A stretch of 64,000 nt of DNA from Branchiostoma floridae. Lineage: Eukaryota > Chordata > Leptocardii > Amphioxiformes > Branchiostomatidae. Both the position numbers and the translations under genes were made by a program. A model generated the notes under the pieces. That model was not told where the DNA came from. It saw only the letters and a program-made list of their open reading frames with translations, and made no database searches. The stretch spans positions 34,441,738-34,505,737 of the forward strand of contig NC_049979.1 in the NCBI RefSeq assembly GCF_000003815.2, written 5' to 3'. Position 1 is the first letter of the stretch. Each line of letters starts with the position of its first letter. Shown in pieces: positions 23,192 through 36,860 of this stretch.

Positions 23192-26100
23192 AGGTACATG
23201 TACCACAAACCTTGTTCATACTCACCAACATAGCACAGACAACGGGAGAAGTCAGCATTCGGTATTTCGTTTCTTTGTACATTAAGGAAGCGTGTCAGCT
23301 GTTTAAAGCAGGGGAAAAGAAGGTTTTTGCAGGTCTGTCCCAAAACTGTGATTATTTACGTATGGTCATGGTAATATCTGTTGATTAAAAACTACATACA
23401 TAATTAAATATGATAGAACAAAAGCAAAACAAAAATAAAGCAGAACAAGAAAATAAGGAAAACTAACATGCTAGCTATATAACTAATGAAATAATGAAAT
23501 ATTATATCTATTTTAACTGGAGTTAAAGTAAACCAAATACATTCATGTAACTTTTACATAACGTAAAACTGAGTTAACTAAACTAAGTTATCAATCATAA
23601 GTACAAAATACAAGAAATAAGTACCAAATACATTCCTAACAAGTGAACATAAAAAAAAAACACGGAAAGGAGGAAGTACATGTAGTTGGCTTCTCTATGA
23701 GGACTTTTATTGTATCTATTTTGCGGTATGCAAATGAGAATACACCACTAAACAATGCCTTATATTGGTAAACTGGATTGCTCTCATATTAATATAATGG
23801 TTATGTTCTATTTTAGAGTTGCCAGTACCCTGGGAGCACCTTTCCACAAGACTGCAGGGGACAAGTCCAGGAGTTGTGACAGCTATTGGCAACAAAGGCT
23901 AGAAAAGGAAATATGCAGAAGCACTGTCATTGCAACAGTATAGCTAAAGACTGGTTTTGAATTATGTATTGATTTTTGTGACAACTATTCCAAACTAATT
24001 TAGTTTAACAGTTGAGTTGTAGCATTTTTTTACTTGAAATTTTATTGAATGACACATGTACTCAATCAATGCAATAGCATACGATGTATAGTTACATACT
24101 TGATGGATAATGCAGATCAGTAATCAATCGTTAACTGCTTCATTAGTATCCGGTACTATTTGAAACTACTGTAAAGACATATTGGAATGTGAATGATTTT
24201 GTGCTAAGCATCACATATGTAACATTAATTTGTGTTTATAAGTTAATAAGGGTTAGGTTAATAAGTAGTATGTGAGTCTAGGTTTTAGATATGAAAAACA
24301 TTGTACTAATTATTAGCATGAAATGATAAGTATTAGCATGGAAGTTCATATCCTGTAGTAACGTTAATCCTAAAGTCAACTGGGGGTAGTTTTATGTTCA
24401 TCTCCTCTTTAAGGCCTCACCAATCTAATAAATTGATTCTCGGAATTGCCCACTCTTATTTTTCCGAAAATGAAAAAAAATACCTTCCAGTTACAATATA
24501 ATTTGGCCCAGATGCCTTTATAAGCGTCTTTATTCAATGTAAATCTATCATTGTAGTATTTTTTTCATTCATCAATGGCATAAGTAACTATTACATACAT
24601 AAAATCCTTACTTTTGTCAATTTTCAACAAACAGGTGCAGTTACTGTACAGTAGTAGTGTTTGTTTGCCTTTTTAAATCTGAAAACTATTTTCTTTGAAA
24701 AAATCCGAGAACCAACTGATTGACATAGAATGTGTATGGGAAACATTCATTTACATGGTGGTAAATAGGCTTGTGGATTTTTAACCCTTGGTGTATTGAT
24801 ATTCACTGTAAGTAAACTAACATATGGGAATCACAGCCTACTAAAAAGAAGACTCAGTCAGGTACCGAACAGGCCAACTTAAACTCTCCATGCTTGTTCA
24901 AAGAACGAGACTGCGATGGCTAGGTCATGCCATTAGGGTGCCCAGGCTATGACTTCCCAGAGTGCCATTTAATTGGTGTCCAACAGTAAGAAGGAAGGGG
25001 GGGGGGGCATGAAAAAGACCTTGGAGATATGGGTTGCAAATACTAGTAGCAGAGTTCTTGAGCGGCCGCATTTATTTGGGGGAGGCACGCTTAGTCACGA
25101 TTTTCAAAATTGTCTTAGGGAAAGGGAGTTTCTGGGTGCAGCAGAATGTCCTTTCCCAGCATAGAGCACCTAATAGTCTTTGTTGAAAAATGGTAATCAC
25201 CCCAAATATAAATTCTGCCACTCTCACAAGTTTGCAAAGGAGGCAATGCAAATGAGAACAAACAAAAAACTGTGGAGGATAACATAACAATGACAGACCA
25301 ACTCAGTGTACAACACTAAAAATGCCAGCAAAGATGGTGATGATTCATCCTGGTTCAAAAGTGCTGTACTACTGTAAGTCCATTCACGTTTGCAGTTGTT
25401 TTACTTTGTGGAAGGGGGATAAGTGAGGTTTTTGAGGTGTTTTGAATTCAAGGTTTAAACAATTTTGTAGACATTGGTCGCTAAAATTTGGAAATATCAA
25501 ATTTTGTATTTTCACTAATTTGCGGTGGAGAGGCAGAAATAAAAGTGTGAAAGTTTGAAGGTTTACAGTATATGGATCTTGTGGTGAGATGCAGTGAGTG
25601 CCATTTTTTTAAATCAAGAGCCATACTTTGAAGTGACTTGAAGGAACATATTCATAAAACTAAGGTGCATAACTCATGATCAAACCTTTTCAGCCACAGC
25701 TTCTTTTTTGAAAATAAATTTAGTTTTTGAAGGATTATTTTACTTGCTTGAAATATCTTATCATACATTTGCGTAGTATTACAAACAATATATACTGTAA
25801 TAACTACTAGTCACATCATAGCATCATGTACTTGAAAAATGAAAGTAAGGTCATATTTGAGTTTAATACTGAATATATTACTACAGTGGACCCAACATCC
25901 AGTTCTAGTACACATTTAAGTGTTTTTTCTTCTATAGTTAATGATTCCACCTTCAAATATCATAATCAAGCTACATTTCAGTGGTTACTTACCGTATTTT
26001 CTCCAATAAAGTACGCACTTTTTTTAAATTTTCAAAATTGAGCGACACTAACATGTTCAATTGTTTTTTCAGTTAGATATACAAGCTGATTTGTTCTACC

Positions 26101-26554
26101 AGTTCATTCTCAGTGGTTTTTATAAGTTGCAGCAGACAATTCACAAGTTTGTAGAGACAATGACAGTGGGATTTATGCAAAATAACCTGGGGAAAACATA
26201 ATAGATTTGAATTTATCCAGTTCAGGGTCTGTTCAAAATTGGTGGAGAAGGGGTGCATACTTAATTTGAGTTTTTCATTTTACCTTTCAGCCCCACAGAT
26301 CTGTCTCAGAGATTTGCCCCAAATCAGGGGTCCATATTACAATTGAAGTGTGTACTTTAGTAAAGAAAATACGGTAGTCATGCATTGGTGTTTGGTGGGT
26401 TTGTATTTGAGTGATATTGACTGTAATTTGTGTTGTTGTTTGTTTACCAGTTTTTCAAAATTTCATATATTTCAGATCTTTGTGTTCAGGCCAATGCATA
26501 TCCTCTGTGGCATTTGGCATTAGAGGAAGGTGCTGATTTAAAATTTTCAACATA
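23192..26554. other. AT-rich intergenic stretch
   Basis: PKS 3' flank. Only short unsupported frames, a G run near 24990 and T/A runs are visible. No RNA gene or protein domain was recognised. Confidence 0.6.
23434..23439 (+). terminator. Candidate polyadenylation signal of the PKS gene
   Basis: AATAAA about 245 bp after the stop codon, in AT-rich sequence. Other A-rich hexamers exist further on, so the cleavage site is not fixed. Confidence 0.4.
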
Positions 26555-26640
26555 TGGGCCAGGTTCTTATGCCGCTAAGGCCGTGTCTGCACCCGCTAGA
26601 AGGCGCAGACACAGCCTTGGCGGCATAAGAGCCTGGCCCA
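26555..26640. repeat. Fold-back palindrome, about 36-bp arms
   Basis: Left arm starts TGGGCCAGGTTCTTATGCCG; right arm ends CGGCATAAGAGCCTGGCCCA. Arms differ at a few bases, with a short central spacer. It sits in otherwise featureless DNA. Confidence 0.9.
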
Positions 26641-27547
26641 ATCGCAAATCAACACTCCCCTAACTAGTGCTCATGGAAGGTCACGATTACCACGAAGGAG
26701 GAAAATGCAATGTGCTCTCATGATACAATAGTGATCTCAAAGCTATACATGATAGAATACTTTAAGTTATATGATACAAGTAATATGATATGTTTTTCTT
26801 TTATCAATAAATAAGTTGTATGATTTGAAAATCAAAGGCTTGGAGTTTATTTTATTTTCCTAGATTGTTTTTGCTTATGTGTTCCTCTTCTTTGTCAGCC
26901 CCAATCAGGGCTTAGAACTGCAGTGACAATGCAAGATTTTGAAATTTTGACCCTCTGAAACGCTATTTCCTGCATTTTAAGGTGAAACTTTTGCTGACAG
27001 ATTAATCTATTAAAGTTTAATGACATATCTATTAAATTTTTAAAAGATACCCGAGGGATTAAGCTTAAATTTTTGAGGGCAGCACCACTCAACATATTTT
27101 ACCATGTCGAGCGCCAAACGCACAAGGCGTTGCAAGGGAGATCCGGGGAAATTTTAAAATCCTGACCCTCTGAAATGCTTGGCTTTTCGAACTTAACCTT
27201 TCTTTCCACAACTGCTACACACCTACCAAATATCACAACTTCTCGAGTTATATGCTGTTGACCTACATGAACACCCACCATACCACGGCGCAAATGAAAA
27301 CATAACGTTCTTGGCGAAGGCAAAAATTAGGTTTGGTAGGAAGGGATTTTGGCGGAACAATGTGAAATGTATCGGGGCACGTATTTCTGGTATTGTGAAC
27401 ATATATTTCAATCGTACAGATGGACAATATGAAAACACAATTGTCTATTGCAACAGGAATTTGGAGATTATGTGACCAAACAATTCTGCAATCACAGTGT
27501 TTCATCAATCCAGTGTCTGATAACAAACTTACCTTGCAAGCAGTTGA

Positions 27548-27572
27548 CCCCCCCCCCCCCCCCCAAAAAAAA
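27548..27572. repeat. Poly-C followed by poly-A run
   Basis: About 17 C then 8 A. A likely length-polymorphic or sequencing-error-prone site. Confidence 0.95.
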
Positions 27573-28347
27573 GCTAGGGTCAGCAGGCTTTTGCTAGGGT
27601 CGGAAAGTCTTCAAAGTCCTCCAAAACAAAACAATATTGTCCAAAAAAATAAATTAGAAAATGGGAAAATTATTTTTTTACAACTAACTTCCTTTGCTCT
27701 AATCATTTTCGTACCAACCATCTTCTTCGTAGCCTACGAACAAATGCTTATCCCTTCTGGTGTTTGATTGATTGATTGTTTGAAAGATTGATTGCAAGAA
27801 CCTAAGAACATTATTCAGGCAACGTTTTTCTGGAGAGAGCTTCATTTTTACAAAGCTTTCTGTGGCGACCATTCTTGTAATAATAACTTAGCACCTGGGT
27901 TATGCGCAGTGATAAGACTGGTCATCCAAGGATGGAGGACAAAGTCAGTCAGCATGTCCACTGGAACCCCGGTATTACATTTCAATAATACAACGATTTC
28001 TGCACAATTAGTCAAGAGGAAGACATTAGCGGACTGTTACCCGTGTGCATACCAGGCTCCAACACACATTAATTATAGTCATCTATTAGCCCTAATGCCA
28101 TGACCTCAAAGCACTCATTGTCATGAGCAACACTATGTCTATGGATAAACTACTCCAGGAAAGCTGGTTTCAAAGGCTTTTGTTGTTCGTAAAAGAAAGG
28201 TTAAGTGCAGGCCCAGAGTGGGTAGCAACCGAGGAGTTTCCACTGTAGAAAGTGGTCAGAAGTGGAGTTATAACTGATAGGTGTGTTGTATGTGTTTACA
28301 TGGCGGAAATAAATTTTCCTTTCATCGGCGTCACCCCGACTGGGATA

Positions 28348-28410
28348 GAGTCAACTCCAGGTCACAGAGAGTCAACTCCAGGTCACAGAGAGTCAACTCC
28401 AGGTCACAGA
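28348..28410. repeat. Three perfect copies of a 21-bp unit
   Basis: GAGTCAACTCCAGGTCACAG plus A, three times. The period is a multiple of three, so a short frame across it stays open by chance. Confidence 0.95.
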
Positions 28411-28589
28411 GAAGGGTTTCAGACGATATTCCTTACTGACTTTGTAACTACTATAAATAAAAGAGTTAAGGCTATTTCAGTCACAATAATTCTAAATCGT
28501 TCAAACAATTTGAAATGAAATTTTGAACATGATTTAACTGATTTATATTATGTTGTAAGCACTCAGTCTGATCCAATTAGTCAATGTTC

Positions 28590-28880
28590 TAACATACGCC
28601 AAAAATACTGACGAAGGATAGTGGATTCTATCCGAAACGTCTGACCGTTTCAAAACCATATCCAGTTGCTTGAGTAACTATTTTTGGCGTATCTTATTAC
28701 CTGGATGTCTAACCTACATCGACGAATGTTCTAACATGTTCTTTCCAAGAACAATCTTAGAATGGAACGTTCACTGTAGTAACTGCCCCGCCACTTGTAT
28801 CCTTCAGGGAGAAGACAGTCCATCGCAACTGCACCATCGTCCCAGCCCCCTACCACATAACTCCTACAAGTAATAATGAA
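28590..28880 (+). mobile_element. Possible retroelement 3' fragment
   Basis: GGATTCTATCCGAAACGTCTGA resembles a common retroelement tail motif, and a downstream frame has FFPRTILEWN, reminiscent of the end of non-LTR reverse transcriptases. Too short and mixed to classify. Confidence 0.3.
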
Positions 28881-29142
28881 CAGCAAAAAGCATCTCTGAC
28901 CACACCTAATGGTGTGACAGTTTCATTGGCCAGTTGATATTGGTGACACATGCCTGAAGAAGGAGATGTTAGAACAGATGATGAATCTTAACTAAATACA
29001 AATAATGTATTCAACCGAGAAAAGTTTCTAACGCGTTGGAATATAGTAGAAAATATTTTAAAGCCAAACAAATGTTAAAAATTGTCTCAGAAGGTTACTT
29101 ATCTCAGTTATATCGCATGGGTTTTGAAAATATTAGAACAGA

Positions 29143-29415
29143 AGGTTTATTTTGGCACTGTTGACAGGATGTTCCTGTCAACAAGATTTATTCGGGTATA
29201 ATTGACAAGTTGTTCATCTCAAGAAGATTTATTCGGGCATTATTGACAAGTTGTTCCTGTCGATAAGATTTATTTTGGCATTATTGGCAAGTTGTTCCTG
29301 TCAAGAACTATTTTGGCAATATTGACAAGTTATTCCTGCCAACAAGATTTATTTGTGCATTATTGACAAGTAGTTGTTCCTGTCATCGAGAATTTGTTGG
29401 CACTAATGACAGGTT
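29143..29415. repeat. Degenerate tandem repeat of about 41 bp
   Basis: About six units of the form GCATTATTGACAAGTTGTTC then CTGTCAACAAGATTTATT. Each holds a small dyad (TTGACA...TGTCAA). Confidence 0.85.
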
Positions 29416-30699
29416 TACGGTTCCTGGACTGTCTGCCTGGTCTGTCTATCGCAAGGCTCCTAGTACAGTAGAAGCCAGTTAATTGCACAACAGATAACAG
29501 CACACTTCTGTTAATGGCACGGAATCCCCAAACCCCAAATCGGTGCGGTCCAGCTGGATAACTCTGCAGTATTGCACCATACGGATAATTGCACGAAATA
29601 CGCTGGCAAATGGGGTGTGCAATTAAAAGGCCTCTGCAGTACTCAGATCCCCACTCTATAATGTAGCTGCGCCCTCTAGTGGACTATATCAAAATAAACT
29701 CGGCACCAAAATAATTGGAAAATTTAATTAAGTTTGGTAGATCATATTTCCGTTGTTTCTGCATCAACGTCAATGTGTGATTCCATTTGCCATGATATCA
29801 GATTCATTATGATTGTTTATTCATGGAACGAGCACCAAGCCTGCTTTAATACGTGCGTGCCGGTCAACCGAAGTTAACATTCCAAACTTTTTGTGCCGAG
29901 TTTAAATCAATTTCATTGGGTTTACTTACTAGTATCATATTGGCAATATATATCTACAAGTAGGAAGAAATTGATCTAAATATTTGTTTGCTTGTTTGAA
30001 TTTCCACGAAGTAAGTCGACACCCTGACTAACTAGAGTGTAATATTAGCTGTTCCAGCAAATACGAGAACAGGTTTGCGCGTGAGTAACTCATGTTAGGG
30101 AATTAACATAAAAATTAAAATCGACGTTCAAAAACACTTCTAAAGACCTGCCAAAGAAAAGACTCTTGCACTATCATGTTAGGTTGTTAGGGTTTGACGT
30201 TTGGCAAAATTATTCCATCATTGTTCTTATATATCTACCTATGGTAAACAGTGAGATCCAAAACTACACCTTCTTGTAACCTCACCATTGCATTTTTATT
30301 TCCTATTGTTACACCTGCACCTGGCACATATCTCCAATGTGTATACTAGTGTATTGGTTCATTACATACAGAGGTGACAGGGATGGTCACAGTTCCTCTT
30401 TCTCCTAGTTGTGGATCTGTGCAGCCACTGGCTTCATATCCCTAATGTGTACATAGTGATTCACCCCTGCACACAGTGGTGCCTAATTGACCAGCTTGAC
30501 AGGGGTATTTATTGCCCAGCTGGTTTGCTCTAGAATTACCAGATAAACTAGGACCACTCTACTCCTGTCAAAAAGGGGTGTAAATATTTTTTTAAACAAA
30601 CCACAAAACTGCTGCAAACTTCTAATGCGCGCTGTAGCACAATGACTCACAATATCTATCCCCATAGCAAACGTGATCGCAAACGGTTCGGAATCACAA

Positions 30700-31250
30700 A
30701 CATCCCTACCAGAATCAAGACCTGCTTTTTCAAACAGGTAATAAGAATGAAAAGAAATACAATAATACATGTTTTTTGAAGTTATCAAATTGGAATTATA
30801 TCTGTTTTAAAATAGGATATACCCGTACCTTCTAATGTTACACACAAAGTCCTAAATCTGGGGCGCAATCCTCTGGAGACAACCCAAACACTTTTTCCAG
30901 ACACTGCATACGACAAGATATATTCCATTTTCAAAGTATCTGTACGATCGTTGTGACAGTGTTTCTGCTTCGTACAGAAGTAATTCTTTGGTAGCGCAAA
31001 CTTTGACATTTGATTCAACTAGAAGCGTCCGTGATGATGAAATTGTTTTTTTACTGCAAGCCTTAGTTGCAATAATTTTTTTGAATATCATTATGATAAG
31101 ACCATTTAACAACCCGGCCAAAAAGGACAGGTAAAGAGCATTTACCTATCGCTTCATCTCATATATCCGCTCCTCTTCGTCCCTTCTTCATGATCATCCT
31201 GCTCCTGACAGCGTCCTACTGCCCTGACCTCGTTTCTGCCAAGTTGACAA
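30700..31250 (-). other. Exon-like low-copy family, inverted copy
   Basis: On the minus strand, ATGGAATATATCTTGTCGTA begins MEYILSYAVSGKSVWVVSRG and runs on to RPRFRTLCVTLE, followed by a possible donor (GAAG|GTACGG). The same peptide occurs on the plus strand near 39855-39935. A second piece at 31100-31250 is related to 38660-38810. Function unknown; no family recognised. Confidence 0.4.
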
Positions 31251-32439
31251 AAAAATGTCAAAAAAAAAAAAAAAATTACACCAACCTCGAAAGCTTGGAC
31301 ATATTCTACAAACATTTCTTAGGCTGTGGTGGGGACTGGCGCATGCTATACTAAATCTATCAGCCACAACTACATAACATGTATAAAACATACGTGGAAA
31401 ACACGTATTGCATGACAAGTCCGTTTTTGTAAATATCTCGACAAACTTAGAAAATGCTGAATCAGGGTTTAGTCAGTTGATTTTGTGGTCGCTTTTTTTC
31501 ACAATTGAAACAAGGAGGCAGAGGAAAGAAAGTTCCACGACGTCACAAACACGAACAACTTTAGTGAGGGTTGACAAATGTCACTTTGTCAGAAAAACCA
31601 TGTCAGAAACAGACAAGTTCAGCGAGGTTTCACAAATGTAGAATATCCATGTTACAAAGTTTGTATACAAACAGACTATATCTGTGAAGGTTGACAAATA
31701 TAGAAAGTCCATGTGACAAACGGACAATTTCCATGCGGTTAAGATCACATCTTATATATGTATTAGCTTATTGATTATTTGACATTTCCTGTGATGTTGT
31801 GATATGAGCTGTTTCAAAAGTCCTAAGTATACCAGCAAGCCCAAAGACAACGAAAAGCCAACGAAAGTCTTCTTACCTTCCTTTGTTTCGAATGACATCT
31901 TTCCATTTATATGCATCATGCAATTTCAAAACGTTTTTCTAAAGGGCAAGTAACTGTTGGTGATGGCCGTAATTTCATTCAAACCTTTGACTAGATCTAT
32001 TTCCTTAAATATAACTTGATGGCTGTTATGTACATATACTTCTGTAAGTTGTGTCCAAGTTTCGTTGTAGTAGGATGAAAAATGCCTACGTTACAGGGTT
32101 GAAAAGATAGTAACCCCTACGTGCCCCCAGACCCGCGCTGGGTCTCTCTGGGGGCACCTTAAGCTTAATCCGGGCAATATCGAGTAAGTCACGACCTGTC
32201 ATTCAAATGTCAATCAACTGTTTCTTCGGATTGCACCTGGTGGCTTTCTCACGGTGTGGATTGGGGCAAGTAACTGTTAGTGATCGAGATCGAGAAAAAA
32301 TCATCTCCTCAAACTTGTCAGCAGAAGTCAGCTTGATTTAAAATTTGTATACATATACATGTATCTGTGTTATCCAAAACAGGGGAACAAGATAAGGGGG
32401 TGCTGTTTTATATCAAAGTTACTCATGCAGGATGTTTTC

Positions 32440-34745
32440 TACTTATTTTTTAAAAATCTTTTTACTAGGTTTCGACTTACTTTTAAAAATCTTTTTACTA
32501 TAAAAACACTTTCGACTTATTTTCTAAAATCTTTTTACTCGGTTTTCGACTTATTTTTTAAAATCTTTTTACTATAAAAAAATTCGACTTTATTAAAAAA
32601 TGTTTTTACTTGGTTTCGACTTATTTCTAAAAATGTTTTTACTTGGTTTCGACTTATTTTTAAAAATCTTTTTACTTACTAATTGGTTTCGACTTATTTT
32701 TAAAAATGTTTTTACTATAAAATAACTTTCGACTTATTTTTTAAAATCTTACTATAAAAACTTTTGACTTATTTTTAAAAATCTTTTTACTTGGTTTTGA
32801 CTCATTATCTAAAATCTTTTTACTAACTTTCGACTTATTTTTCAAAATCTTTTTACTTGGTTTCGACTAATTTTCTAAAATATTTTTACTTGGTTTCGAC
32901 TTATTTTTTTAAATCTTTTTACTCGGTTTCGACTTATTTTTAAAAATCTTTTTACTTGGTTTCGACTTATTTAGAAAAAATCTTTTAACTTGGTTTCGAC
33001 TTATTTTTAAAAATCTTTTTACTTGGTTTCGACTTATTTTTTAAAATCTTTTCACTATAAAAAAAACTTTCGACTTATTTTTTAAAATCTTTTTACTTGG
33101 TTTCGACTAATTTTCTAAAATATTTTTAATTGGTTTCGACATATTTTTTAAAATCTTTTTACTTGGTTTCGACTTATTTTTAGAAATCTTTTTACTTGGT
33201 TTCGACTTATTTTCTAAAATCTTTTTACTAACTTTCGATTTATTTTTTAAAATCTTTTTATTATAAAAAAACTTTCGACTTATTTTTTAAAATCTTTTTA
33301 CTTGGTTTCGACTAATATTCAAAAATATTTTTAATTGGTTTCGACATATTTTTTAAAATCTTTTTACTTGGTTTCGACTTATTTTAAAAAATCTTTTTAC
33401 TTGGTTCCGATTTATTTTAAAAATGTTTTTACTTGGTTTCGACTCATTTTTAAAAATCTTTTTACTTGGTTTCGACTTATTTTCTAAAATCTTTTTACTA
33501 TAAAAAAATTCGACTTATTTTTAAAAATGTTTTTACTTGGTTTCGACTTATTTCTAAAAATGTTTTTACTTGGTTTCGACTTATTTTTAAAAATCTTTTT
33601 ACTTACTAATTGGTTTCGACTTATTTTTAAAAATCTTTTTACTATAAAAAAACTTTCGACTTATTTTTAAAATCTTTTTACTATAAAAACTTTTGACTTA
33701 TTTTTTAAAATCTTTTTACTTGGTTTCGACTCATTATCTAAAATCTTTTTACTAACTTTCGACTTATTTTTCAAAATCTTTTTACTTGGTTTCGACTAAT
33801 TTTCTAAAATATTTTTACTTGGTTTCGACTTATTTTTTCAAATCTTTTTACTCGGTTTCGACTTATTTTTAAAAATCTTTTTACTTGGTTTCGACTTATT
33901 TAAAAAAAAATCTTTTAACTTGGTTTCGACTTATTTTTAAAAATCTTTTTACTTGGTTTCGACTTATTTTTAAAAATCTTTTTACTTGGTTTCGACTTAT
34001 TTTTCAAAATCTTTTTACTAACTTTCGACTTATTTTTTAAAATCTTTTTATTATAAAAAAACTTTCGACTTATTTTTTAAAATCTTTTTACTTGGTTTCG
34101 ACTAATTTTCTAAAATATTTTTAATTGGTTTCGACATATTTTTAAAAATCTTTTTACTTGGTTTCGACTTATTTTTAAAAATCTTTTTACTTGGTTTCGA
34201 CTAATTTTCTAAAATATTTTTAATTGGTTTCGACATATTTTTAAAAATGTTTTTACTTGATTTCGACTTATTTTTAAAAATGTTTTTACTTGGTTTCGAC
34301 TTATTTTTTAAAATATTTTTACTTGGTTTCCACTTATTTTTAAAAATCTTTTTACTACAAAAAAACTTTCGACTTATTTTTTAAAAATCTTTTTACTATA
34401 AAAACTTTTGACTTATTTTTAAAAATCTTTTTACTTGGTTTCGACTTATTTGCTAAAATCTTTTTACTAACTTTCGACTTATTTTTCAAAATCTTTTTAC
34501 TTGGTTTCGACTAATTTTCTAAAATATTTTTAATTGGTTTCGACTTATTTCTAAAAATCTTTTTACTATAAAAATCTTTCGATTTATTTTTTAAAATCTT
34601 TTTACTTGGTTTCGACTTATTTTTAAAAATTCTTTTTACTTGGTTTCGACTTATGTTTTAAAATCTTTTTACTTGGTTTCGACTTATTCTTTGAAATTAT
34701 TTTACTATAAAAAAACTTTCGACTTATTTTTAAAAATCTTTTTAT
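32440..34745. repeat. 33-bp minisatellite array, 2.3 kb
   Basis: About 70 units of CTTGGTTTCGACTTATTTTT AAAAATCTTTTTA type. A variant with ACTATAAAAAAACTTTCG is interspersed, and a marker variant (TTACTTACTAATTGG) recurs 927 bp apart (32681, 33608), showing higher-order structure. Confidence 0.97.
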
Positions 34746-35260
34746 TGTTTTTTTTCAATCGTACCTTTTGATAAATGGTGATTGGTCTATTCAACATATG
34801 AGAAAGAGATATGCTATCGAGTATGCCTCTTTTCCTAGTGTGTCATAGGCTACACCTGCCTTGGGGTGCTTGATTGACGGGACATGTGCGTGACCGGTGC
34901 ATGAACCCCAGAGTTGACCCCGGGGTCGTCACGCTGAGGACTGCGTTCAGGCGAAGTAATCTTGCAATAACATCTTAGGCACGTAATGTGTCATTCAACC
35001 GGTCACTGTAGTTTTCCGCCTTGACAAATAAAATTTTGCATAGTCATTAATATTAATTGTATTTACATCGTTTTTACCGAATCATGGCCGAGACATTTGC
35101 ATATACTAGCCAAATTTCTGTGTGTAGGCGGGACTCAAACAGTTACAGAATAACACAGACCAACTCCTCGGTTCCAGGGGGCGACCTGCCCGACGAAAAC
35201 TCTACAACAGACCTGGGAACCCCCTGAGTTTGAGTCTCCGCGCGATGAAATTTATAGAGA

Positions 35261-35316
35261 TCAGGGTAGCATCCAGGCTACCAGGCTACCAGTCAGGGTA
35301 GCATCCAGGCTACCAG
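35261..35316. repeat. Short direct repeat
   Basis: TCAGGGTAGCATCCAGGCTA followed by CCAG occurs twice, with an extra CAGGCTAC between. Confidence 0.9.
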
Positions 35317-35969
35317 TTCTTCCACTTTTATTTTGGGAATTGTACCGCTGAGGAGTCCGCTGTAGCTCCTAGACTTTTTCATAGAGTCTAGAGACGTGTT
35401 GCCGCCCGTCGGATCACCACAATATGTTTTGTGCCGGAAGTAAATAGGCAAGGACAGTACTTCTAACAAATTGGGCAGAAAACGAGGTAGGTGTTTTTTT
35501 TAATGTGACTGTGTTCGACTAACGCCGGCGGCATATGTCCATAAAAGGACCCAGTCGGACAGTTTGGGGGGAACGAAAAGTACGTTACAAATGATAACAA
35601 GAACAAAAAACGAGCAAACTCCAATTCCCTTGTAAAAAAAAACTTAAGGTATGTATGGGTATGATCAACGTTAATAGGTACGTTTTCATTATGGTGGCCA
35701 TCATGCCGATGCAACATTCGTAATTTCTCTTCTTTTGGGCTGTTTAATTTTTTTTAGATTTGTGGGTTCGACATCTCTCACGCACCCCGGTCATCAAGCA
35801 CTAATCTGAAGGGGCTATTGTTTCTTGTCCGTAATCTGGGACGTTGTCCGTAATCTGGGACGCAGTGTAACCATATCCACATTCCAGATGTTTCACGTCG
35901 AGTTTGCATGGGGTTGTGCGATATACAGATCAGATTGTGTTAGAACTATGGTGTTTTTCTCCCTTGGGA

Positions 35970-36508
35970 NNNNNNNNNNNNNNNNNNNNNNNNNNNNNNN
36001 NNNNNNNNNNNNNNNNNNNNNNNNNNNNNNNNNNNNNNNNNNNNNNNNNNNNNNNNNNNNNNNNNNNNNNNNNNNNNNNNNNNNNNNNNNNNNNNNNNNN
36101 NNNNNNNNNNNNNNNNNNNNNNNNNNNNNNNNNNNNNNNNNNNNNNNNNNNNNNNNNNNNNNNNNNNNNNNNNNNNNNNNNNNNNNNNNNNNNNNNNNNN
36201 NNNNNNNNNNNNNNNNNNNNNNNNNNNNNNNNNNNNNNNNNNNNNNNNNNNNNNNNNNNNNNNNNNNNNNNNNNNNNNNNNNNNNNNNNNNNNNNNNNNN
36301 NNNNNNNNNNNNNNNNNNNNNNNNNNNNNNNNNNNNNNNNNNNNNNNNNNNNNNNNNNNNNNNNNNNNNNNNNNNNNNNNNNNNNNNNNNNNNNNNNNNN
36401 NNNNNNNNNNNNNNNNNNNNNNNNNNNNNNNNNNNNNNNNNNNNNNNNNNNNNNNNNNNNNNNNNNNNNNNNNNNNNNNNNNNNNNNNNNNNNNNNNNNN
36501 NNNNNNNN
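35970..36508. other. Assembly gap of 539 N
   Basis: Only N. About 70 bp on the left (35890-35960) and on the right (36509-36577) are the same sequence. Long frames that run through the gap are artefacts. Confidence 0.98.
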
Positions 36509-36639
36509 TTCACGTCGAGTTTGCATGGGGTTGTGCGATATACAGATCAGATTGTGTTAGAACTATGGTGTTTTTCTATGTTTCGAGAATATGTTCACGC
36601 TTTCAAGTTTGGTGCAATTCCTTTTTTTTGTACATGTCA

Positions 36640-36860
36640 ACTCAGCAGACACGAGGTTGGGGCTGCAGGTGGGTTAAAACCAGCTGCAGGATGATTGGAC
36701 GACGAGGAGTGGAGATCAGATTAAGCTACCGTTGGTCGACAAGGCAAGTCCGAGGAAGCGGTCGCCGACGTAGCCAGGAAGCCATAGTTCCAACAGCCTC
36801 TACACAATTCCCCAACTCCAGAGCTGACGCCACCCCAAGGAAAGCATGAAGGTGGGTTTC
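36640..36860 (+). other. Diverged member of the 38.66 kb exon-like family
   Basis: CAGACACGAGGTTGGGGCTG through AGGATGATTGG parallels the unit at 38666. It ends at GAAAGCATGAAGGTGGGTTT, whose inverse appears at 39010. The reading frame is not conserved between copies. Confidence 0.4.

Noticed and set aside
28340-28412. CRISPR-like array of short repeats
   Set aside because: Three abutting 21-bp repeats with no spacers, in a eukaryotic genome.
35825-36694. Long open frames of 200-290 codons around 36 kb
   Set aside because: They run through 539 N of assembly gap, so the openness is an artefact.
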